The notes below the pieces were generated by a model that did not search any database, was not told the DNA's origin, and was given only the letters and a program-made list of their open reading frames with translations. This document shows, in pieces, positions 43,156 to 51,996 of a stretch of 64,000 nucleotides of DNA. Within the stretch, counting starts at the first letter, position 1. Each line of letters starts with the position of its first letter. The position numbers and the translations under genes are program-made. Source of the DNA: Streptomyces luteogriseus (GTDB lineage: Bacteria > Actinomycetota > Actinomycetes > Streptomycetales > Streptomycetaceae); contig NZ_JACHMS010000001.1 in assembly GCF_014205055.1 (NCBI RefSeq), positions 4,774,001 through 4,838,000 on the forward strand, in the 5' to 3' direction.

Positions 43156-44115
43156 GTGACCACGCCGGAGACCGCCACCTCACCCCCGTCCGCGACCGCC
43201 GACGCCACTGTGCCGCCCGCAGGCCTGGGCCGGCTCGGCTCCCTCGGGCCCGTGGGCCTGGTGCTGGCGGGCGGGATCTCCGTGCAGTTCGGCGGCGCCC
43301 TGGCCGTCACGCTGATGCCCAGGGCCGGCGCTCTCGGGGTGGTGGCCCTGCGCCTGCTGGTCGCGGCCGTCGTCCTGCTCCTGGTCTGCCGCCCGCGGCT
43401 GCGCGGCCACTCGCGCACCGACTGGGGCACGGTCGTCGTCTTCGGTATCACGATGGCCGCGATGAACGGCCTCTTCTACCAGGCCGTCGCGCGCATCCCG
43501 CTGGGCCCCGCCGTCACGCTGGAGGTGCTCGGCCCGCTCGCCCTCTCGGTCTTCGCCTCCCGCCGCGCGATCAACGTCGTCTGGGCGGCGCTCGCCCTCG
43601 CCGGTGTGTTCCTGCTCGGCGGGGGAGGCTTCAGTGGGCTCGACCCCACAGGAGCAGCCTTCGCCCTGGGGGCAGGCGCCATGTGGGCGGCCTACATCGT
43701 CTTCAGCGCCCGTACGGGCCGCCGCTTCCCGCAGGCGGACGGACTGGCCCTGGCCATGGCGGTGGGGGCGGTGCTGTTCCTGCCGCTGGGCATCGCCGAG
43801 TCGGGGACGAAGCTGCTCGACCCGGTGACGCTGGGCCTGGGCGCGGCGGTCGCCCTGCTCTCCTCCGTGCTGCCCTACACCCTCGAACTCCTCGCCCTGC
43901 GGCGCCTGCCCGCCTCCACCTTCGCGATCCTGATGAGCCTCGAACCGGCCATCGCCGCGACGGCCGGCTTCCTCATCCTCGACCAGGCCCTCAGCGCCGC
44001 CGAGGCCGCCGCGATCGCCCTCGTCGTCGCGGCGAGCATGGGCGCGGTGCGCACCCAGGTGGGCCGCGGCCGCAGGAAGCGGGCGGCGCTGGAGAGTACG
44101 GGCCTGGAGGGCTGA
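43156..44115 (+). CDS. EamA/DMT-family exporter, RhtA-like, 319 aa
   Basis: Ten TM segments in two EamA repeats. SVQFGGALAVTLMPRAG and LPYTLELLALRRLPASTFAILMSLEPAIAA are typical of the RhtA (threonine/homoserine) group, as is the final hydrophobic VVAASMGAVRTQ. I prefer GTG 43156, after which a soluble Thr/Pro tail precedes TM1; an upstream ATG at 43060 would translate the operator-like repeats. Substrate unproven; amino acids or small metabolites are likely. Confidence 0.85.
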   Translation: MTTPETATSPPSATADATVPPAGLGRLGSLGPVGLVLAGGISVQFGGALAVTLMPRAGALGVVALRLLVAAVVLLLVCRPRLRGHSRTDWGTVVVFGITMAAMNGLFYQAVARIPLGPAVTLEVLGPLALSVFASRRAINVVWAALALAGVFLLGGGGFSGLDPTGAAFALGAGAMWAAYIVFSARTGRRFPQADGLALAMAVGAVLFLPLGIAESGTKLLDPVTLGLGAAVALLSSVLPYTLELLALRRLPASTFAILMSLEPAIAATAGFLILDQALSAAEAAAIALVVAASMGAVRTQVGRGRRKRAALESTGLEG

Positions 44116-44208
44116 ACGCCTCGCGGAGTAAGCGGCCGCCGTCCGCCGAGGGAAGCGGCCCCTGTCCGGCCCGGCCCGGTTGTCGGTGCCGGGTGCCAGA
44201 CTGCCCGC

Positions 44209-44811
44209 ATGACCGCATCGGACCCCAAGGCCGACCTCCTCCGCTACCTCCAGGAGGCGCGTGACGCCCTGCTCTGGAAGCTCGAAGGGCTCTCGGAGTA
44301 CGACGTCCGCCGTCCCCTGACACCCACCGGCACCAATCTGCTGGGGCTGGTCAAGCACACCGCGGGGGTGGAGCTCGGCTACTTCGGCGACACCTTCGGC
44401 CGACCGTACTTCGGCGAGAACCCACCGCCCTGGTGGTACACGCAGGACGCCGAACCCAACGCCGACATGTGGGCCACCCCGGACGAGTCGCGCGAGGACA
44501 TCACCGGGCTCTACCGCCGGGCGTGGGAGCATGCGGACGGCACGATCGCGGCGCTGCCGCTGGACGCGGTCGGGCGGGTCCCGTGGTGGCCCGAGGAGCG
44601 GCGTGAGGCCACACTGCACCACCTCCTGGTGCGGGTGATCGCCGACTCCAGCCGTCACGCCGGTCACGCCGACATCGTGCGTGAACTCATCGACGGGTCG
44701 GTCGGGCTGACGCCGGGCAAGGGCAGCATGCCGCCTGGCGACCGGGCCGTGTGGGAGGCCCATCACCGCAGGCTGGAGGAGGCGGCGAGCCAAGCGGGCG
44801 CGGCCGGTTGA
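44209..44811 (+). CDS. DinB/DUF664-family protein, 200 aa
   Basis: A four-helix DinB-like fold is suggested. The metal-binding His are in LLGLVKHTAGVELGYF and SSRHAGHADIVREL; the Trp-rich loop PPPWWYTQD lies between. Such proteins in actinobacteria include mycothiol-dependent enzymes and many of unknown reaction. It is a cytoplasmic monocistronic gene, followed by the palindrome CCCCGGCCGGGG as a possible terminator. Confidence 0.85.
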   Translation: MTASDPKADLLRYLQEARDALLWKLEGLSEYDVRRPLTPTGTNLLGLVKHTAGVELGYFGDTFGRPYFGENPPPWWYTQDAEPNADMWATPDESREDITGLYRRAWEHADGTIAALPLDAVGRVPWWPEERREATLHHLLVRVIADSSRHAGHADIVRELIDGSVGLTPGKGSMPPGDRAVWEAHHRRLEEAASQAGAAG

Positions 44812-44845
44812 GTCCCGCGGCCCCGGCCGGGGGTATGAGCGAGGG

Positions 44846-45802
44846 CTAGCGCACCAGCACCCCGCGCACCGTGATCCCGTAATGCGCCCGCAGCCGGCGC
44901 AGCTCCCACAGCCCCACCGCGGTCACCGACAACGGCGCCCCGAGCATGAACACCGCCCGTACCGGCCCCGGCACACCCGCGTACGCCCCGGTGAACAGGT
45001 CGATCAGCGTCATCTCCCACACCAGCGTCATGGCGAGCAGCGGCGGCATGGTCTGGTGGATGTCGGCCGTGCGGAACACGTGCAGCAGCGCCAGGCCGAC
45101 GCCCCAGGCGATGAACGGCAGCACCCACACCAGGACGAGCACGACGACCACCCAGGTGACCACGGTCATCGCCGGGTTGGTGGCGAACCGCCCCTCGACG
45201 AAGCCGGTCAGGACCATCAGCGGGAACACGAAGACCGCGGCGATCAGGGCCACCATCGCGCCGAACGGCTTCGCGGCCCGGCGCAGCAGGTCCCGCCGGG
45301 CCGACGGGGCGGTCAGCGTCAGCAGGACACCCACGACCACCGGGAACGTCACCGAGAGCACCAGCACGCTGTGCCACGACTGGTCGAGGCGGTCGTCGGC
45401 GACGTCCCGCAGGGAGCTGCCGACCTTGTAGCTCACCGACACCCACACCACCGCGGCCAGCCCCACCAGCGTGCGGATCTTCTGCATGCGGGCGACGAAC
45501 GCGTCCTCGACGAGGTCCGGCCGGGAGGGCCTGAACACCCGGCGCGCGGTGTTGACGGGCCCGATCCGCCGCCGCAGCCGCGTGACGGGGCCGGGCGGCG
45601 GCGGTGGCACCGGGTGGGGCACATGGGGGTGGGGCACATGGGGTGGATAACCGCTTCCGGGCGGCGGCACCTGGGGCGGATACCCGCCCCCCGGTGGCGC
45701 GTACGGCCCGGGCGAGGGCGGCCAGGGCCCCGGCTGCGGTGGGTACGGTTGCGGACCGTTCGGGTCGTACGGCGGCTGCCCGCCCGGGCTCCAGGTGCTC
45801 AT
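44846..45802 (-). CDS. Pro-rich multi-pass membrane protein, 318 aa
   Basis: The first 75 residues are Pro/Gly/Tyr-rich (repeats of PYPPQPG and PPHVPHP), a pattern common in actinobacterial membrane proteins of unknown role. About six hydrophobic segments follow from residue 110, and the C-terminus is Arg-rich. No family recognised. The region between it and the catabolic operon (211 bases) holds dyad-like motifs and probably both promoters. Confidence 0.72.
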   Translation of the reverse strand: MSTWSPGGQPPYDPNGPQPYPPQPGPWPPSPGPYAPPGGGYPPQVPPPGSGYPPHVPHPHVPHPVPPPPPGPVTRLRRRIGPVNTARRVFRPSRPDLVEDAFVARMQKIRTLVGLAAVVWVSVSYKVGSSLRDVADDRLDQSWHSVLVLSVTFPVVVGVLLTLTAPSARRDLLRRAAKPFGAMVALIAAVFVFPLMVLTGFVEGRFATNPAMTVVTWVVVVLVLVWVLPFIAWGVGLALLHVFRTADIHQTMPPLLAMTLVWEMTLIDLFTGAYAGVPGPVRAVFMLGAPLSVTAVGLWELRRLRAHYGITVRGVLVR

Positions 45803-45873
45803 TCTTGTGTCTCCCCCGACGCGTGACCAATGGAACGAGCGCACCCCGGAGTGTATTGATCTCGCCGCCGAAG

Positions 45874-45917
45874 AGCACGCTTCCGGCCACCGCCGCAAAT
45901 TCATGCAAGCACGCTTG
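45874..45917. promoter_or_regulatory. Paired AGCACGCTT motifs, candidate TetR operator
   Basis: AGCACGCTT occurs at 45874-45882 and 45908-45916; the second is inside the dyad CAAGC-AC-GCTTG (45906-45917). They lie upstream of the catabolic operon, whose last gene encodes a TetR regulator. Confidence 0.35.
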
Positions 45918-46013
45918 ATTGTTTCTCGTGCCGCTGCCATGCTCCTCAGCACGCCGCACCACCCCGCATACCGCACCACCCCGCACACCGCCGTGCCCCG
46001 AGGGGAGCGCCCC

Positions 46014-46808
46014 GTGTCCGATCCGACGTCCGTGATCGACGATCTGCGCGAGGAGAGCGAGGAACTCGACCGCCTCGTGGCCGGGTTGCCCCCGCGGCGC
46101 TGGTTGCTCGCGACCCCCGCGCCCGGCTGGACCGTGGCCCACCAGATCGCCCATCTCGCCTGGACGGACCACTCGGCGCTGCTTGCCGTCACGGACGCCG
46201 ACGGCTTCCACACGCTGGTCGAGAAGGCCCTCGCCGCGCCGGACTCCTTCGTCGACGAGGGCGCCGAGGAGAGCGCGCAACTCCCGCCCGGCGAACTGCT
46301 CGCCCGGTGGCGCGGCGGCCGTGCGGCACTGGAGGAGGCGCTGCGGACAGCCCCGCCCGGGGCGCGCTTCCCCTGGTACGGCCCGCCCATGTCGGCCCCC
46401 TCCATGGCGACGGCCCGCCTGATGGAGACCTGGGCCCACGGGCAGGATGTGGCCGAGGCCCTGGGTGTGGTGAGCCCACCCACCGACCGGCTGCGGCATG
46501 TGGCCTGGCTCGGGGTACGGACCCGTGACTTCGCCTTCGGTGTGCACGGCCTCACCCCGCCCGCCGCCCCCTTCCGGGTCGAACTGCGCGCCCCCTCCGG
46601 TGACCTGTGGACGTACGGCCCCGAGGACGCCGCCCAGCGCCTCACCGGGACCGCCCTGGATTTCTGCCTGCTGGTCACCCAGCGCGCCCACCGCACCGAC
46701 CTCGCCCTGCGGGCCGACGGCCCCGACGCCGACCGCTGGCTGGACATCGCGCAGGCCTTCGCGGGACCACCGGGCGGCGGACGCCCGCCGAAGGAGGCCG
46801 GCTCGTGA
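46014..46808 (+). CDS. TIGR03084-type DinB_2/MDMPI protein, 264 aa
   Basis: The N-terminal half is a DinB-2 (mycothiol maleylpyruvate isomerase type) helical bundle with metal-binding residues in WTVAHQIAHLAWTDH and METWAHGQDVAEALG. The second half matches the TIGR03084 C-terminal region. The family is repeatedly found beside acyl-CoA carboxylase and AtuA genes in actinobacteria. GTG 46014 has GAGGGGAG upstream; an ATG at 45903 lies before the promoter motifs and is unlikely. It may use mycothiol as cofactor or carrier; not demonstrated. First gene of the operon. Confidence 0.82.
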   Translation: MSDPTSVIDDLREESEELDRLVAGLPPRRWLLATPAPGWTVAHQIAHLAWTDHSALLAVTDADGFHTLVEKALAAPDSFVDEGAEESAQLPPGELLARWRGGRAALEEALRTAPPGARFPWYGPPMSAPSMATARLMETWAHGQDVAEALGVVSPPTDRLRHVAWLGVRTRDFAFGVHGLTPPAAPFRVELRAPSGDLWTYGPEDAAQRLTGTALDFCLLVTQRAHRTDLALRADGPDADRWLDIAQAFAGPPGGGRPPKEAGS

Positions 46809-46839
46809 CGCCCGAGCACAGCGGCTTGGGGGCGGCCTC

Positions 46840-48510
46840 GTGACGACCCTGCGTATCGGCAACGCCTCCGGCTTCTACGGCGACCGCTTCGACGCGATGC
46901 GCGAGATGCTCACCGGCGGCGAACTCGACGTCCTCACCGGCGACTACCTCGCCGAACTGACCATGCTGATCCTCGGCCGGGACCGTCTGAAGGACCCCGC
47001 CGCCGGATACGCCCGCACCTTCCTGCGGCAGGTGGAGGAGTGCCTGGGGCTCGCGTACGAGCGGGGGGTCAGGATCGTCACCAACGCGGGCGGGCTCAAT
47101 CCGGCCGGACTCGCCGACGCGGTGGGGCGGTTGGCCGGCCGGCTGGGCATCCCGGTACGCGTCGCCCATGTGGTGGGTGACGACCTCACCGCCTCCCACC
47201 CGGGCTCGCTCGCCGCGCACGCCTACCTCGGGGGCTTCGGCATCACGGAATGTCTGCGGGCGGGCGCCGACGTCGTCGTCACCGGGCGGGTGACGGACGC
47301 GGCCCTGGTCACCGGGCCCGCCGCCGCGCACTTCGGGTGGAGCGCGACGGAGTACGACCGGCTCGCGGGTGCCGTGGTCGCCGGGCACGTCCTGGAGTGC
47401 GGGGCGCAGGCCACCGGCGGCAACTACGCCTTCTTCCGGGACGGCGACGTCCGCCGCCCCGGCTTCCCGCTCGCCGAGCTGCACGAGGACGGCAGCTGCG
47501 TGATCACCAAGCACCCCGGCACCGGCGGCTTCGTCGACGTCGGCACGGTCACCGCGCAACTGCTGTACGAGACGGCCGGTGCCCGGTACGCGGGGCCGGA
47601 CGTCACCGCCCGGCTTGACACCGTACGGCTGAGCCAGGACGGGCCCGACCGGGTGCGGATCGAGGGCGTGCGCGGGGAGGCACCGCCGCCCGCCCTCAAG
47701 GTCGGGCTCAACCGGTTCGGCGGCTTCCGCAACGAGGTCGTGTTCGTGCTCACCGGTCTCGACATCGAGGCCAAGGCCGCCCTGGTGCGGGACCAGATGG
47801 AACCGGCCCTGGGCAAGGTCGCCGACGCGCGCTGGGAGCTGGCCCGCACCGACCGCCCCGACGCCCCGACCGAGGAGACGGCGAGCGCGTTGCTGCGGCT
47901 CGTCGTACGGGACCCCGACCAGGGGGCCGTCGGGCGGGCGCTGAGCGGGGCGGCAGTGGAACTGGCGCTGGCCAGCTACCCCGGCTTCCATGTGCTGGCC
48001 CCACCCGGAAAGGGCTCGCCCTATGGGGTGTTCGAGGATGTGTACGTCCCCCATGGTGCAGTCGACCATGTGGCCGTCCTCAACGACGGGACCCGGATCC
48101 CCGTGCCTGCGGCCCACGACACGGCCGTACTCGACGCGGTGCCGGAACCGCCCCTGCCGGAGCCGCCGGAGCCCGGGCCCACCCGGCGCGCCCCCCTCGG
48201 ACTGGTCGCGGGCGCCCGCAGCGGCGACAAGGGCGGCAACGCCAACGTCGGGGTGTGGGCGCGCACGGACGACGCCTGGCGGTGGCTCGCGCACGAGCTG
48301 ACCGCCGACCGGTTCCGCGAGCTCATCCCCGAGAGCCGCGAACTGACCGTCGTACGGCACGTGCTGCCGAACCTGCGTGCCCTCAACTTCGTCGTCGAGG
48401 GGATCCTCGGCGCCGGCGTCGCCGCGCAGCACCGCTTCGATCCGCAGGCCAAGGCCCTCGGCGAATGGCTGCGCTCCCGCCACCTGGAGATACCGGAGGC
48501 CCTGCTGTGA
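46840..48510 (+). CDS. AtuA-family acyclic terpene utilization protein, 556 aa
   Basis: The N-terminal DUF1446 domain is clear (IGNASGFYGDRFDAMREML, TGDYLAELTMLILGRDR, RIVTNAGGLNP, TGRVTDAALVTGPAAAHFGW, and GGNYAFFRD); the C-terminal domain holds LGLVAGARSGDKGGNANVGVW. AtuA is required for citronellol/geraniol use in Pseudomonas but its reaction is unknown. GTG 46840 sits in the sequence CTCGTGACG, 32 bases after the previous stop. It overlaps the next gene by four bases (GTGA). Confidence 0.88.
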   Translation: MTTLRIGNASGFYGDRFDAMREMLTGGELDVLTGDYLAELTMLILGRDRLKDPAAGYARTFLRQVEECLGLAYERGVRIVTNAGGLNPAGLADAVGRLAGRLGIPVRVAHVVGDDLTASHPGSLAAHAYLGGFGITECLRAGADVVVTGRVTDAALVTGPAAAHFGWSATEYDRLAGAVVAGHVLECGAQATGGNYAFFRDGDVRRPGFPLAELHEDGSCVITKHPGTGGFVDVGTVTAQLLYETAGARYAGPDVTARLDTVRLSQDGPDRVRIEGVRGEAPPPALKVGLNRFGGFRNEVVFVLTGLDIEAKAALVRDQMEPALGKVADARWELARTDRPDAPTEETASALLRLVVRDPDQGAVGRALSGAAVELALASYPGFHVLAPPGKGSPYGVFEDVYVPHGAVDHVAVLNDGTRIPVPAAHDTAVLDAVPEPPLPEPPEPGPTRRAPLGLVAGARSGDKGGNANVGVWARTDDAWRWLAHELTADRFRELIPESRELTVVRHVLPNLRALNFVVEGILGAGVAAQHRFDPQAKALGEWLRSRHLEIPEALL

Positions 48511-50105
48511 CCGTCCTGACCTCCGCGCTCGACCCCGCCGGCGCCGAGCACCGGGCCAACCGCGAGGAGATGCTCGCCAAGCTCGCCGCCCTCGACGCCG
48601 AGCACGCCAAGGCCCTCGCGGGCGGCGGCGAGAAGTACGTCGCACGGCACCGGGGGCGCGGCAAGCTCCTCGCCCGTGAGCGCATCGAGCTGCTCCTCGA
48701 CCCCGACACGCCGTTCCTGGAGCTGTCCCCGCTGGCTGCCTGGGGCAGCGACTACACCGTCGGCGCGTCCCTCGTCACCGGGATCGGGGTGGTGGAGGGC
48801 GTGGAGTGCCTGATCACCGCAAACGACCCGACCGTGCGCGGCGGAGCGAGCAACCCCTGGTCGCTGAAGAAGGCCCTGCGCGCCAACGACATCGCTCTCG
48901 CCAACCGGCTGCCCTGCATCAGCCTGGTGGAGTCGGGAGGTGCCGACCTTCCGTCGCAGAAGGAGATCTTCATCCCCGGCGGCGCCATCTTCCGCGACCT
49001 CACCCGGCTGTCCGCCGCCGGGATCCCGACCCTGGCGGTCGTCTTCGGCAACTCCACCGCCGGCGGCGCCTACATCCCCGGCATGTCCGACCACGTGATC
49101 ATGGTCAAGGAGCGGGCGAAGGTGTTCCTCGGCGGCCCGCCGCTGGTGAAGATGGCCACCGGCGAGGAGAGCGACGACGAGTCCCTGGGCGGCGCCGAGA
49201 TGCACGCGCGCACCTCGGGCCTCGCCGACTACTTCGCCGTCGACGAGCCGGACGCTCTCCGGCAGGCCCGCCGCGTGGTCGCCCGCCTCAACCACCGCAA
49301 GGCGTACGAGGATCCGGGGCCTTCGGAACCGCCCACGTACGACCCGGAGGAGCTGCTGGGCGTCGTCCCCGGCGACCTCAGGAGCCCCTTCGACCCGCGC
49401 GAGGTCATCGCCCGGATCGTCGACGCCTCCGACTTCGACGAGTTCAAGCCGCTGTACGGGACGAGCCTGACGACGGGCTGGGCCGCCCTGCACGGCTACC
49501 CCGTCGGCATCCTCGCCAACGCCCGGGGCGTCCTGTTCAGCGAGGAGTCGCAGAAGGCGGCCCAGTTCATCCAGCTCGCCAACCAACGCGACATCCCCCT
49601 GCTCTTCCTGCACAACACCACCGGCTACATGGTCGGCAGGGAGTACGAGCAGGGCGGCATCATCAAACACGGCGCGATGATGATCAACGCCGTCAGCAAC
49701 TCGAAGGTCCCCCACCTGTCGGTGCTGATGGGCGCCTCCTACGGCGCCGGCCACTATGGCATGTGCGGCCGCGCCTACGACCCCCGCTTCCTCTTCGCCT
49801 GGCCCGGCGCCAAGTCCGCCGTCATGGGCCCGCAGCAGCTCGCCGGCGTGCTGTCGATCGTCGCCCGCCAGTCGGCCGCCGCGAAGGGGCAGCCCTACGA
49901 CGACGAGGCGGACGCCGCGCTGCGCGCCATGGTGGAGCAGCAGATCGAGTCCGAGTCGCTGCCGATGTTCCTGTCCGGGCGGCTCTACGACGACGGCGTC
50001 ATCGACCCGCGCGACACCCGCACCGTCCTCGGCCTGTGCCTGTCCGCGATCCACACCGCCCCCTACGAGGGCGCCCGCGGCGGCTTCGGCGTCTTCCGGA
50101 TGTGA
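48507..50105 (+). CDS. Acyl-CoA carboxylase carboxyltransferase (beta) subunit, MCC/GCC type, 532 aa
   Basis: Both crotonase-like carboxyltransferase domains are present: GKLLARERIELLLDPDTPFLE, the N-lobe GNSTAGGAYIPGMSD and FLGGPPLVKMATGEE, then the C-lobe GYMVGREYEQGGIIKHGAMM and GASYGAGHYGMCGRAYDPRF. The pattern resembles methylcrotonyl- or geranyl-CoA carboxylase more than acetyl/propionyl-CoA carboxylase. It takes carboxyl from the biotin of the next gene's product. The GTG start overlaps the AtuA stop. Confidence 0.92.
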   Translation: MTVLTSALDPAGAEHRANREEMLAKLAALDAEHAKALAGGGEKYVARHRGRGKLLARERIELLLDPDTPFLELSPLAAWGSDYTVGASLVTGIGVVEGVECLITANDPTVRGGASNPWSLKKALRANDIALANRLPCISLVESGGADLPSQKEIFIPGGAIFRDLTRLSAAGIPTLAVVFGNSTAGGAYIPGMSDHVIMVKERAKVFLGGPPLVKMATGEESDDESLGGAEMHARTSGLADYFAVDEPDALRQARRVVARLNHRKAYEDPGPSEPPTYDPEELLGVVPGDLRSPFDPREVIARIVDASDFDEFKPLYGTSLTTGWAALHGYPVGILANARGVLFSEESQKAAQFIQLANQRDIPLLFLHNTTGYMVGREYEQGGIIKHGAMMINAVSNSKVPHLSVLMGASYGAGHYGMCGRAYDPRFLFAWPGAKSAVMGPQQLAGVLSIVARQSAAAKGQPYDDEADAALRAMVEQQIESESLPMFLSGRLYDDGVIDPRDTRTVLGLCLSAIHTAPYEGARGGFGVFRM

Positions 50106-50110
50106 GGCCC

Positions 50111-51952
50111 ATGATCACTTCAGTTCTTGTCGCAAACCGGGGCGAGATCGCCTGCCGTGTCGTCCGCACCTGCCGCGAGCTGGGCATCCGCACCGTCGCC
50201 GTGCACTCGGACGCCGACGCGAACGCCCTCCACGCGCGCGTGGCCGACACCGCCGTACGGCTGCCGGGGTCGGCGCCCGCCGACACCTATCTGCGCGGCG
50301 ACCTGATCGTGAAGGCCGCCCTTGCCGCCGGCGCGGACGCCGTGCACCCCGGGTACGGCTTCCTCTCCGAGAACGCCGGCTTCGCGCGGGCCGTCCGGGA
50401 CGCCGGTCTGGTGTGGATCGGCCCGTCCCCGGAGGCGATCGAGGCGATGGCGTCCAAGACGCGCGCCAAGGAGCTGCTGGGCATCGAGCCCCTGCGGGAG
50501 GTCACCGAGGCCGATCTGCCGGTGCTGGTGAAGGCGGCGGCGGGCGGCGGCGGCCGCGGCATGCGCGTCGTACGGCACCTGGCGGACCTGGACGCCGAGT
50601 TGGCCGCAGCCCGGGCCGAGGCCGCGAGCGCCTTCGGTGACGGCGAGGTGTTCGTCGAGCCGTACGTGGAGGGCGGCCGGCACGTCGAGGTGCAGGTGCT
50701 CGCCGACACGCACGGCACGGTGTGGGCGCTCGGCACCCGCGACTGCTCCCTCCAGCGCCGTCACCAGAAGGTCATCGAGGAGGCCCCGGCGCCCGGACTG
50801 CCCGCCGCACTCGACGCGGAGGTCCACGCCCTCGCCGTACGGGCCGCCCGCGCGGTGGGTTACGCCGGCGCCGGAACCGTGGAGTTCCTCGTCGCGGGCG
50901 ACCGGGCGCACTTCCTGGAGATGAACACCCGCCTCCAGGTGGAACACCCCGTGACGGAGGCGGTGTTCGGAGTCGATCTCGTCGCCGAGCAGATCCGTGT
51001 CGCCGAGGGCCACGCCCTCGCGCACGACCCCCCACACGCGCGGGGACACGCCGTCGAGGCCCGCCTCTACGCCGAGGACCCGGCCAGGGACTGGGCACCG
51101 CAGACCGGCCGTCTGCACCGCCTGGCCGTCCCCGACGCCGTACGCCTGGACACCGGCTACGCGGACGGCGACGACATCGGCGTCCACTACGACCCCATGC
51201 TCGCCAAGGTCGTCGCCCACGCCCCCACCCGTGCCGAGGCGATCCGCAGACTGGCCGCCGCCCTCGACCGCGCGGTGATCCACGGCCCCGTCACCAACCG
51301 GGACCTCCTGGTCCGCTCCCTGCGGCACCCCGAGTTCACCGCGGCCCGCATGGACACCGGCTTCTACGACCGCCATCTGCCCGGACTGGCCGAACCGGCC
51401 CCCGACCCGCACGCCCCCCTCGCCGCCGCCCTCGCCGACGCCCACGGCCGCTCCCGCTTCGGCGGCTGGCGCAATGTCCCCTCACAACCGCAGACCAAGC
51501 GGTACCTGATGGCGGGCGAGGAGCACGAGGCCCGCTACCGGCACGGCAGGCAGGGCCTGGAGGCGGAGGGGGTGCGGGTGGTGCACGCCGACGCGCACCT
51601 GGTGATCCTGGACGTGGACGGGGTGGAACGCCGTTTCGAGGTCTCCCGCTACGGCGACCGCGTGTACGTCAACACCACCGCCCTGACCGCCCTGCCCCGC
51701 TTCCTCGACCCCACCGCCCAGCACGCCCCCGGCTCCCTCCTGGCCCCCATGCCGGGCACGGTCGTCCGCATCGCCGACGGCCTCACGGCAGGAACTCCGG
51801 TGAAGGCGGGCGAGCCCCTCCTCTGGCTGGAGGCGATGAAGATGCAGCACAAGATCACGGCCCCGGCGACGGGAACGCTGACCTCGTTGCCGGTCAGCGC
51901 CGGTCAACAAGTGGAGCCGGGCATGTTGCTGGCGGTTGTGCAGGAGGCCTGA
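50111..51952 (+). CDS. Biotin carboxylase with biotin carrier domain (alpha subunit), 613 aa
   Basis: The biotin carboxylase domain (about 1-420) starts VLVANRGEIACRVVRTCRELG and carries the ATP-grasp Gly loop KAAAGGGGRGMR and EMNTRLQVEHPVTE. A linker is followed by the biotinyl domain with the target Lys577 in EAMKM. The segment between SKTRAK and the Gly loop is about 15-20 residues shorter than in usual MccA-like proteins, possibly a local deletion in the ATP-grasp B entry. ATG at 50111, five bases after the beta subunit stop. Together they form a methylcrotonyl/geranyl-CoA-type carboxylase. Confidence 0.92.
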   Translation: MITSVLVANRGEIACRVVRTCRELGIRTVAVHSDADANALHARVADTAVRLPGSAPADTYLRGDLIVKAALAAGADAVHPGYGFLSENAGFARAVRDAGLVWIGPSPEAIEAMASKTRAKELLGIEPLREVTEADLPVLVKAAAGGGGRGMRVVRHLADLDAELAAARAEAASAFGDGEVFVEPYVEGGRHVEVQVLADTHGTVWALGTRDCSLQRRHQKVIEEAPAPGLPAALDAEVHALAVRAARAVGYAGAGTVEFLVAGDRAHFLEMNTRLQVEHPVTEAVFGVDLVAEQIRVAEGHALAHDPPHARGHAVEARLYAEDPARDWAPQTGRLHRLAVPDAVRLDTGYADGDDIGVHYDPMLAKVVAHAPTRAEAIRRLAAALDRAVIHGPVTNRDLLVRSLRHPEFTAARMDTGFYDRHLPGLAEPAPDPHAPLAAALADAHGRSRFGGWRNVPSQPQTKRYLMAGEEHEARYRHGRQGLEAEGVRVVHADAHLVILDVDGVERRFEVSRYGDRVYVNTTALTALPRFLDPTAQHAPGSLLAPMPGTVVRIADGLTAGTPVKAGEPLLWLEAMKMQHKITAPATGTLTSLPVSAGQQVEPGMLLAVVQEA

Positions 51953-51975
51953 AGGGGCGCGGGGAACTGCGCGCT
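51953..51975. repeat. Dispersed repeat fragment in the operon gap
   Basis: AGGGGCGCGGGGAACTGCGC follows the biotin carboxylase stop; it is a very common streptomycete intergenic motif and shares its core with the element at 21340. Confidence 0.5.
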
Positions 51976-51996
51976 CAGCCACGACGAAGGAGTCAC

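Noticed and set aside
45903..46013. Upstream extension of the TIGR03084 gene from an ATG at 45903
   Set aside because: It would translate the operator-like motifs, lacks a Shine-Dalgarno, and the GTG at 46014 with GAGGGGAG starts exactly at the conserved N-terminus.
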